Assembly: GCA_900551295.1 (NCBI GenBank)
Contig: URVJ01000004.1
Coordinates: 1-64,000 of the forward strand
Direction: 5' to 3'
DNA from: an uncultured Eubacteriales bacterium
GTDB lineage: Bacteria; Bacillota; Clostridia; Oscillospirales; CAG-382
Length of the DNA stretch: 64,000 bases
The position numbers were made by a program, and so were the translations under genes. Of this stretch, positions 1-6,400 are shown piece by piece. Numbering within the stretch: position 1 is the first letter of the stretch; each line of letters opens with the position of its first letter. Below the pieces are notes generated by a model. That model made no database searches, was not told the DNA's origin, and worked only from the letters and a program-made list of their open reading frames with translations.

Positions 1-50
1 TAGCATGGTAGCGTGCTGATTGAATAAAATGTATGAAGGAGCGATAAATT

Positions 51-857
51 ATGAAAAAGTTTTTAGTCGGGTTATTAACAGTCGCACTTGCAGCATCTAT
101 GCTCGTAGGATGCGGAAAGAAAGAAGAGAAAACAAAGACAGATAACTCATTGAAAGATGTACAGTCTAAGAAAGAATTAGTTCTTGGACTTGATTCATCC
201 TTTCCACCAATGGGATTTACAGATAAGAAAGATAATATTGTAGGATTTGATATCGACCTTGCAAAAGAAGTAACAAAGAGAATGGGAATCAAATTAAAAT
301 TACAGCCAATCAACTGGAATTCCAAAGAACAGGAACTTAATACAGAGAAAGTTGACTGTTTATGGAATGGTGTTACATACAGCAAAGCCAGAGCAAAAGA
401 AATGTTATGTTCAGAATCTTACATGGATAACCATCAGGTACTGATCGTACCAGCAAACAGTAAGATCAAATCTTTAAAAGATATTACAAAAGATACAGAA
501 GTTGGAATTCAGTCAGGATCTACAGCAGCTGATGCAGCAGATAGTGTAAAAGAATTAAAGAATTCAAAGATCAAACTGTTACCAGACAATGTTCAGATTT
601 TAAATGATTTAGGACACGGATTAGATGCGGCTGTTATGGATGAAGTTGTTGCAAAATACTACACAAAGAAAGATGCTGGTAAATATAAAGTATTAGAAGA
701 CAGTGTAGCAAAAGAAAAATATGTCATTGGATTCAGAAAAGATGACAAAGCACTTTGCAACGAAGTTGTAAAACAGTTAAAAGCAATGGCAAAAGATGGT
801 ACATTAAAGAAGATAAGCGAAAAATGGTTTGATGATGACATCACAACAATCAAATAA
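51..857 (+). CDS. Amino-acid ABC transporter substrate-binding lipoprotein (SBP_bac_3)
   Basis: This is the extracytoplasmic binding component of a polar amino-acid importer. The 268-residue protein starts with a signal peptide that ends in a lipobox, Leu-Val-Gly-Cys at residues 18-21, so it is expected to be anchored to the outer membrane face by a lipid on Cys21. The rest reads as the two-lobe SBP_bac_3 fold (LGLDSSFPPMGF and then GFDIDLAKEV are the usual first-lobe motifs). A GGAG ribosome site lies about 9 bases before the ATG. The permease and ATPase follow in the same direction, separated by a terminator. Ligand identity cannot be read from sequence; cystine, arginine or glutamine-type are all possible. 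It belongs to part A, an AT-rich segment unlike most of the window. Confidence 0.93.
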   Translation: MKKFLVGLLTVALAASMLVGCGKKEEKTKTDNSLKDVQSKKELVLGLDSSFPPMGFTDKKDNIVGFDIDLAKEVTKRMGIKLKLQPINWNSKEQELNTEKVDCLWNGVTYSKARAKEMLCSESYMDNHQVLIVPANSKIKSLKDITKDTEVGIQSGSTAADAADSVKELKNSKIKLLPDNVQILNDLGHGLDAAVMDEVVAKYYTKKDAGKYKVLEDSVAKEKYVIGFRKDDKALCNEVVKQLKAMAKDGTLKKISEKWFDDDITTIK

Positions 858-881
858 TTAAAGAAATAAATTTTAAGGAAG

Positions 882-911
882 AAAGGGCTTTCGTGCTAAA
901 GCCCTTTTTCC
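882..911 (+). terminator. Intrinsic terminator or attenuator between SBP and permease
   Basis: A 10-base arm AAAGGGCTTT (882-891) pairs with AAAGCCCTTT (898-907), followed by a T run. It probably lets the binding protein be made in excess over the permease and ATPase downstream. Confidence 0.8.
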
Positions 912-990
912 ATTTGTAAAAGCGTTATAAAGGAAATAACCCGTCCCTTATAAATATAGATAAAAATAAGTAACATAGGAGTAGAAGATT

Positions 991-1647
991 ATGGATGGAA
1001 CACAAAGTTTTCCAGAAATTGTAAAGTTATTAATTGAAAATGGTCTGCAATCTACATTGATCTTATTCTTTCTGACTTTGATTTTTGGACTGATTCTTGG
1101 TATGATAATTGCTAAAGGAAGAATGTCAAAGCTTCTGATCATTCAGATGCCAATTCGATTTTTCCTATTGATCATGAGAGGAACACCACTGATCCTGCAG
1201 TTATATGGATTCTATTTTGGACTATATTATATCGCAGGATTAAGCCTTGATCGTATGACAGCGGCGGTTATCGGTTTTTCTTTAAATTACGCAGCATATT
1301 TTGCTGAGATTTATCGAAGTGGTATTCAGGCAATTCCAAAAGGTCAGTATGAAGCAGCGAAAGTATTAGGATTTAATAAGACACAGACATTCTTTAAGAT
1401 CATTTTGCCGCAGGTTGTAAAGATCATCACACCATCGCTTGGAAGTGAGTGTATGACACTGGTTAAGGATACATCCTTAGCTCATGTTATCGGTGTTATG
1501 GAGATTTATGTTGTGGCAACCAACCAGATGGCACGAAGCCGTGGAATGATCTACCTTGTTGTAGCAGGTATTTTCTACCTGATCATGAATGCCATTGTAT
1601 CGAAAGTATTCTCAGTTATTGAGAAAAGAATGAACTATTATCGTTAG
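991..1647 (+). CDS. Amino-acid ABC transporter permease (HisM/GlnP type)
   Basis: This is the membrane channel subunit of the importer, 218 residues with several hydrophobic segments (for example around residues 20-42, 60-85 and 185-205). The cytoplasmic EAA loop that docks the ATPase is visible near residues 110-145 (QYEAAKVLGF), which places it in the His/Glu/Gln/Arg permease family (BPD_transp_1). A GGAG-type ribosome site precedes the ATG. It sits 11 bases upstream of the ATPase gene, consistent with one operon with the binding protein at 51-857. Confidence 0.93.
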   Translation: MDGTQSFPEIVKLLIENGLQSTLILFFLTLIFGLILGMIIAKGRMSKLLIIQMPIRFFLLIMRGTPLILQLYGFYFGLYYIAGLSLDRMTAAVIGFSLNYAAYFAEIYRSGIQAIPKGQYEAAKVLGFNKTQTFFKIILPQVVKIITPSLGSECMTLVKDTSLAHVIGVMEIYVVATNQMARSRGMIYLVVAGIFYLIMNAIVSKVFSVIEKRMNYYR

Positions 1648-1658
1648 GGGGAAAGAAG

Positions 1659-2420
1659 ATGAGTATTTTATCCGTTAAAAACTTAGAGAAGAAATTCGGA
1701 GATCTTACCGTATTGAAAGATATTTCCTTCGACATCAATGACGGCGAGATCATTTCGATCATTGGATCATCAGGATCAGGAAAATCAACATTACTGCGTT
1801 GTATGAATCAGTTAGAGACGATCACATCTGGAACGATCACAATCGATGGAAAGACATTGGTTGAGACCAAGAATGGGACACCAGTTTACGCAGGCAAAGA
1901 TGTGTTGAAAGAAATTTTAATGGAAACAGGATTTGTATTCCAGAACTTTAATCTGTTTCCACATTATAGTGTTTTAAGAAATGTAATGGAGGCCCCTGTA
2001 TGTGTTGCAGGAGTTCCTAAGAAACAGGCAGAAGAAAAGGCAATGGAGCTGTTAAAGAAATTAGGTCTTGAGACAAAGGCAGATGCTTATCCATGTGAAT
2101 TGTCTGGTGGACAGTCACAGCGAGTATCGATCGCAAGAGCATTAGCCTTAGAGCCAAAGATCTTATTCTTTGATGAGCCGACATCTGCACTCGATCCGGA
2201 GTTAACTGGAGAAGTATTAAAAGTTATCAAATCGCTGACAGATCTTCATATTACAATGGTGATCGTCACACATGAGATGGCTTTTGCAAAAGAAATTTCA
2301 GACAGGATCATTTTTATGGATAAAGGAGTCATCATTGAAGATGCATCTCCAGATGAGGTATTTAGTTCTGATAATGAAAGAACACGAGAATTCCTTGGAA
2401 AATACCATGATGTAAACTAG
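1659..2420 (+). CDS. Amino-acid ABC transporter ATP-binding protein (GlnQ-like)
   Basis: This 253-residue cytoplasmic ATPase powers the importer. All ABC motifs are present: Walker A GSSGSGKST at residues 36-44, Q-loop in VFQNFNLF, signature LSGGQ, Walker B ILFFDEPTSALD and the switch His in VTHEMAF. Its length is normal for the GlnQ/HisP group. It is the last gene of the transporter operon. The next start codon, 34 bases on, opens what looks like a citrate synthase reading frame before the sequence changes character. Confidence 0.95.
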   Translation: MSILSVKNLEKKFGDLTVLKDISFDINDGEIISIIGSSGSGKSTLLRCMNQLETITSGTITIDGKTLVETKNGTPVYAGKDVLKEILMETGFVFQNFNLFPHYSVLRNVMEAPVCVAGVPKKQAEEKAMELLKKLGLETKADAYPCELSGGQSQRVSIARALALEPKILFFDEPTSALDPELTGEVLKVIKSLTDLHITMVIVTHEMAFAKEISDRIIFMDKGVIIEDASPDEVFSSDNERTREFLGKYHDVN

Positions 2421-2454
2421 AAACGATAGCAATTGCTAGAAGGGAGAAAAAACG

Positions 2455-3783
2455 ATGGTTAAAGATATGCCGAACAAGTTTTCAGAGGTAACCCCTGAGA
2501 TTAAAGAACTGGCTAAGAAATGTAATAAGAAGATGTACCCTGCAAGTATTACAAAGATTATGACTGCTTTGCTTACAATTGAGAATTGTAAGATGGATGA
2601 AACGGTAACATTTTCTGACGCAACTATTCACAGCCTACAATATGGAGATGCCAATATGGGGTGTTCTATAGGTGAAAAAATGACTGTAAAGGATTGTCTT
2701 TATGCATTAATGTTACAGTCAGCCAACGAAGTTGCCACAGCACTTGGTGAACACATTGCAGGATCTACTAAGAAGTTTGCTGAAATGATGAACAAAAGAG
2801 CTAAGGAAGCCGGTGCCCTTAACACTCATTTTGCCAACGCTAACGGTTTACATGATCCAAACCATTATGTAACAGCTTATGACATGGCAATGATTACAAG
2901 AGCAGCTTCTAAGTATTCTGTATTTAATGATATTGTTAATACAACTACATATACCATTAAGCACAATAACAAACGTAAAACCGACGCCACTGCAATTCAG
3001 CGTCACAAGATGGTTTGGCCTACAAGTGGTTACTACTATGATGGTATTATCGGTGGAAAAACAGGTTTTACAGACCAGTCAGGAACAACACTTGTTACAT
3101 ATGCAAAACGAAACGGTATGACTCTTATAGCTGTTGTTTTGCACTCTAACGGCACTAATGTATACAAGGATACTAAGGAATTATTAGATTATGGTTTTAA
3201 TAATTTTGGTTTACAAAATGTTTCTAACAATGACAAAAGATTTGATTCTGACAATAAGGTTACTTTACAGTCACCTTTCTGTAACACAACAGATTCGATA
3301 TATATAGATAAAACATCAAACATTGTTTTACCTAAAACAGCTAAATTTTCACAATTAACATCTGATGTAAAATTTAGCTACACTAAAGATTCATTTGCTA
3401 CCATTACCTACAAGTATGGCGACAAATCCGTTGGTACTGCAAAAGTAGTTTATTCATCTGATTCGGGCAAGACTGACTCAACTGTAACCGTGGCATCAAC
3501 AACAGCTTCACAGCAGACTACAACTGCGGCAAATAATACAGGCAACAATAAAAATAGCAAAACTGCAGTGGCAAAGAACAATTCAGGCAAAGATTCTTCA
3601 AATAAGGAATCTTCAACCACAGTTTCTAATAAAAACTCTAAGAAGTCTTCATTTAAACTTCCGGGATTTTTTGTTCCTTTGGTGGTTGTTATCATCATTA
3701 TTGTAGTTGTTATTTTAGTTCTTATTCTGACTAACAGACGTCTTAATCAGATAAGAGCATCTAAGAGAAATAGAAGATATTAA
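2455..3783 (+). CDS. Hybrid ORF: citrate-synthase-like N-terminus joined to a D-Ala-D-Ala carboxypeptidase
   Basis: Residues 1-24 (MVKDMPNKFSEVTPEIKELA and four more) resemble, from memory, the N-terminus of Lachnospiraceae citrate synthase and have nothing to do with a secreted peptidase. From residue 25 on it is a serine-type D-Ala-D-Ala carboxypeptidase (peptidase S11, DacF/PBP5 group): catalytic SITK at 31-34, SAN at 89-91, KTG at 202-204, then a C-terminal domain, a Ser/Thr/Asn-rich linker (about 335-400), a membrane helix at about 406-430 and a basic tail. The normal signal peptide and the conserved stretch before SxxK are missing, so as written the protein could not be exported. The best explanation is an assembly join near 2525. 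A real fusion is possible but would give a non-functional enzyme. The true part-B gene would trim peptidoglycan stem peptides outside the membrane. Confidence 0.8.
   Translation: MVKDMPNKFSEVTPEIKELAKKCNKKMYPASITKIMTALLTIENCKMDETVTFSDATIHSLQYGDANMGCSIGEKMTVKDCLYALMLQSANEVATALGEHIAGSTKKFAEMMNKRAKEAGALNTHFANANGLHDPNHYVTAYDMAMITRAASKYSVFNDIVNTTTYTIKHNNKRKTDATAIQRHKMVWPTSGYYYDGIIGGKTGFTDQSGTTLVTYAKRNGMTLIAVVLHSNGTNVYKDTKELLDYGFNNFGLQNVSNNDKRFDSDNKVTLQSPFCNTTDSIYIDKTSNIVLPKTAKFSQLTSDVKFSYTKDSFATITYKYGDKSVGTAKVVYSSDSGKTDSTVTVASTTASQQTTTAANNTGNNKNSKTAVAKNNSGKDSSNKESSTTVSNKNSKKSSFKLPGFFVPLVVVIIIIVVVILVLILTNRRLNQIRASKRNRRY
2515..2545. other. Probable assembly join A/B
   Basis: The reading frame switches here from citrate-synthase-like to carboxypeptidase. 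The bridge is a short AAGAAATGTAATAAGAAGATG stretch (2515-2535), low in complexity and plausible as a shared short overlap. Upstream genes form an intact operon; downstream the gene lacks its own 5' end. Confidence 0.7.
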
Positions 3784-3815
3784 ATTTTTTCAATGTATTA
3801 TCAGGAGGTACTTTT

Positions 3816-4553
3816 ATGAATTGGGTTGCACCTATTAAAGATCAGGAAACATTAAAAAATTTCGGTGAAACATTAAAGCAGGTTGATTACAAGTACTATA
3901 TTATGTTCGAATTAGGTGTTGGAACAGGACTCCAGCTCCAGGACATTCTTGCATTCAAGAACAAAGATGTAACCGGAAAGAAAGAAATCGAAGTTACTAT
4001 TGGAACAAGGAATATGAAGAATGTATTTACAGTTCCTGAAGAATTACAGCAGATTATTAATGAATATACTAAGGGTAAAGATCCTGAAGCATATCTTATT
4101 CTTGGACATAGTTCATCAAACAAACCTGTATCAAGAGAACAGGCTTACAGAGTACTTAGAAGTGCAGGACACAAGATTGGTTTAAATTCAATCGGTGCTC
4201 AGACTATGAGAAAAACGTATGCATGGAACTATTACAAAGAAACAGGTGATATTTATCATCTTCAGAAGCTTTTCAACCATGCTTCTCCATCTATTACATA
4301 TAGATTTATCGGAGAGAAGCCAAACATTGAAGTTTTCTTAAAGAAAATGACACCACAGGAAAATGAACGTAGCCGTTACTTACTTTACTTAAATGACAAC
4401 GGTAAAAAGAAACTTAACAAGATTATTGATACTTTAACAGGTATTAGAGATAACTTTGATAGTCCTGCAAACAATGACGCTTTTTACGGAAAGGTTGATT
4501 GTCTTTTACAGGAATTAGAAGCATTAATGGAAAACTACGAAAATACAAAATAG
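3816..4553 (+). CDS. Tyrosine-recombinase-like protein with degenerate active site
   Basis: The 245-residue protein has the fold of a phage-integrase catalytic domain: GVGTGLQLQDILAFKNKDV matches the usual box I and TMRKTYAWNYY...LFNHASPSITYRFIG matches box II. The catalytic set is mostly gone. The box I Arg (usual GLR) reads Gln, the His of HxxR is not present, and the nucleophile Tyr of the usual RYIG motif is Phe (RFIG). The second Arg and the box II His remain. There is no N-terminal arm-binding domain, but an extra C-terminal helical tail of about 75 residues is present. It may be a domesticated DNA-binding protein. An AGGAGG ribosome site precedes the ATG. It lies 32 bases after the carboxypeptidase, in part B. 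Confidence 0.75.
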   Translation: MNWVAPIKDQETLKNFGETLKQVDYKYYIMFELGVGTGLQLQDILAFKNKDVTGKKEIEVTIGTRNMKNVFTVPEELQQIINEYTKGKDPEAYLILGHSSSNKPVSREQAYRVLRSAGHKIGLNSIGAQTMRKTYAWNYYKETGDIYHLQKLFNHASPSITYRFIGEKPNIEVFLKKMTPQENERSRYLLYLNDNGKKKLNKIIDTLTGIRDNFDSPANNDAFYGKVDCLLQELEALMENYENTK

Positions 4554-4602
4554 AAATTATCAACACACGGTTGGTTTTTAATGTATTTTATTAACATAAT
4601 TT

Positions 4603-4645
4603 AAAAAGAGCTGCTAATCAACAATGATTTGCAGCTCTTTTAATT
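4603..4645. terminator. Bidirectional intrinsic terminator
   Basis: AAAAAGAGCTGC and GCAGCTCTTTT form a strong stem with a 14-base loop and A and T runs on both sides. It separates the convergent integrase-like and exonuclease genes. Confidence 0.85.
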
Positions 4646-5649
4646 TAATCGTCATCTTCGTCTTCCCATTCTTCTATGACGATTTCCCTATTTAAATATT
4701 TCTGTCTTCTCTCTCGTCTCTTCTCTCTTATTGACTCTTGTTTTTCATAGATACTGTCGGCCCCCGCCTTATCTGTAGACTTCATAATCTTGATAGCATA
4801 AAAACTATCTTCTTCACATTTTTTTATCTTTATTTTGCCCCTAACATATCCATGTTCCTTACATTCTCCAAGACAATAATATGTTTTTCCACAATCGGAA
4901 AACCAGTCAAGGTGCTTCTTTAACGGCTTATCACACTTGTTACATAACATTAGTCTTACGTCTTTGTCTGCAAACAATTCGTCCTTAGTCAAAAACTCAC
5001 GGGTAACAAGTTTAGTATATTCATCAAATCTAACGAATATTTCTTCTTCTTTAATTCTAGGGGAATAAAATGTGTCAATTGATAAACGATCTTTATATTT
5101 ATCGTAGTCCATAGATTGTAAAATTCTGGCTGTATAATAAGCATCGCTTAAAGCCCTGTGGAACTCATGCTCTTCCTGAATGTTTAAATACTCAACAGCA
5201 CTGGTCAAATTTCTTTTCATATGTCCGTCATCATATCTTAAGCTGAACATTTTCTGTAAATCAACATAGAATAACGGAAAATCCAATACTCTTTCCAGAT
5301 TATAATGTTTCATATTCTTCTGCAATTCAGTCAAATCCATTGACCCCCATGTACAGAAAATATAATCATCACCGCACCATTCCAGAAAATCTCTTATTAC
5401 TTTTCTGAAATCTTTTCCATCATTTAACTCTTCTTCAGTGAAATGGGTAATTTCCTGAATCTTATAGTGAAGTTTCTTGAAAACTCTGGGCTTTATGACC
5501 TGTTGAAAAGAATCCACAATGGTCTTTCTATCATCACTTACCCTAACAGCTCCAATTTCTATTATTTCAAAAGTTAAATCCGTATGACAATGACTTTTTC
5601 CGTAAGGATTCTGATTCCACTCCAAATCCATTACAATATAATCCATCAT
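4645..5649 (-). CDS. DEDDh 3'-5' exonuclease domain protein (part B copy)
   Basis: This 334-residue protein starts with an RNase T/DnaQ-type exonuclease domain. The first acidic motif is D8-x-E10 in VMDLEWNQ, and the third is HRALSDAYYTA (His and Asp), so the catalytic set looks complete. The second half carries a small Cys-rich module (CNKCDKPLKK, later CLGECKEHG) and a Lys/Arg/Glu-rich tail. Proteins of this type in Clostridia are annotated as exonucleases or KapD-like; the substrate is unknown. A close counterpart with the same layout is at 26049-27023 in part C, as expected if the two parts come from related genomes. It reads away from the tRNA-Arg. Confidence 0.85.
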   Translation of the reverse strand: MMDYIVMDLEWNQNPYGKSHCHTDLTFEIIEIGAVRVSDDRKTIVDSFQQVIKPRVFKKLHYKIQEITHFTEEELNDGKDFRKVIRDFLEWCGDDYIFCTWGSMDLTELQKNMKHYNLERVLDFPLFYVDLQKMFSLRYDDGHMKRNLTSAVEYLNIQEEHEFHRALSDAYYTARILQSMDYDKYKDRLSIDTFYSPRIKEEEIFVRFDEYTKLVTREFLTKDELFADKDVRLMLCNKCDKPLKKHLDWFSDCGKTYYCLGECKEHGYVRGKIKIKKCEEDSFYAIKIMKSTDKAGADSIYEKQESIREKRRERRQKYLNREIVIEEWEDEDDD

Positions 5650-5686
5650 TTTTCTCCAATATTAAATTACATGCATAGCATGCTAA

Positions 5687-5760
5687 CGCACCTGACTGGA
5701 TTTGAACCAGCGACCTACCGCTTAGGAGGCGGTTGCTCTATCCTGCTGAGCTACGGAAAC
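5687..5760 (-). tRNA. tRNA-Arg(CCU), hybrid of two genomes
   Basis: The D arm, the anticodon arm (stem ACCGC/GCGGT, loop CTCCTAA, anticodon CCT) and the T arm (TTCAAAT loop) are all sound. The acceptor stem is not: the 5' strand reads GTTTCCG while the 3' strand reads CAGGTGC, giving two mismatches and two G-T wobbles in seven pairs. The 3' strand would pair perfectly with GCACCTG. No CCA is encoded. The simplest reading is that the 3' half is from part B and the 5' half from part C, joined within the conserved tRNA core. Confidence 0.85.
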
Positions 5761-6055
5761 ATATACAATTTGTAAAGCGTCCGCAAAAAGCCGATTCTCA
5801 TGCTTTTACGAAGTATAGATATTATACCACACGGAAAAAAAAATTTCAAGTCCTATTTACAAATATTAACGCGCACCGAAAAGTGCCCGCCACGTGTTTT
5901 ACAATACGCAACAGCACGGCTAAAAATACAAAATATACTTTTTCCGCTGCGCTGCCGTTTACGGTTATTTAGGTACGTACAGACAAAAATCACATAATTA
6001 CCGCAAAGAAAAAACGCTGTTTTCACAGCGTTAGATCTTATTTTTAATTGTCCGT
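5761..6055. other. Intergenic region at start of part C
   Basis: Upstream flank of the tRNA-Arg in the part C genome. I see a stretch of A residues and no convincing gene. It ends with the terminator of the signalling operon (6005-6032). Confidence 0.5.
6005..6032 (-). terminator. Intrinsic terminator of the signalling operon
   Basis: On the minus strand AACGCTG and CAGCGTT (6026-6032 and 6013-6019) form a stem followed by a T run. It lies about 25 bases after the Hpt stop codon. Confidence 0.8.
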
Positions 6056-6400
6056 TTACAGCTTTTCTATAAGCGTCACAAGTCGGTTGTAGCTTTTTTC
6101 AACCTCCGGAAACATTATTTTTGCCGATTCGGTGTTTTCCGCTCTCAAAAGCTCGGTAATTTCGTTAACCGGTTTGTAAAAATTTCCGAAGCCCAGATTC
6201 AGACATACTCCCTTTAACGTATGCGCGGCTCTGAACGCCTCTTTCGCGTCGTTGTCGCAAAGTCCGTTTCTCAGCCTTTCAAAGCTGTCGTCAAGGGCGA
6301 ACTTCTTTACAAATTTCTCTATCATTTCCACGTTTCCGAGTCTGCTTTTCACATCGTCAAAATTTCCGCCGGAAAGTTCGTAAAATTCTTCAAGTTTCAT
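6056..6400 (-). CDS. Histidine phosphotransfer (Hpt) protein
   Basis: This 114-residue helical protein carries the Hpt signature AAHTLKGVCLNLGF, with the phosphorylated His at residue 60. It would take phosphate from the receiver domain of the neighbouring hybrid kinase and pass it to a separate receiver. The most likely acceptor is the REC domain of the GGDEF/HD-GYP enzyme in the same operon. Its start overlaps the kinase stop by four bases (ATGA type), so translation is probably coupled. It is the last gene before the terminator at 6005-6032. Confidence 0.92.
   Translation of the reverse strand: MKLEEFYELSGGNFDDVKSRLGNVEMIEKFVKKFALDDSFERLRNGLCDNDAKEAFRAAHTLKGVCLNLGFGNFYKPVNEITELLRAENTESAKIMFPEVEKSYNRLVTLIEKL

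Noticed and set aside
1..5700. The AT-rich left end as a horizontally acquired island
   Set aside because: A natural island would not break a gene into a hybrid ORF with an unrelated start, nor give a tRNA with mismatched acceptor strands. Two separate genome joins fit better.
5687..5760. The tRNA-Arg as a phage attachment site
   Set aside because: The mismatch is in the acceptor stem and no integrase or repeated 3' end is present; a join between genomes is simpler.
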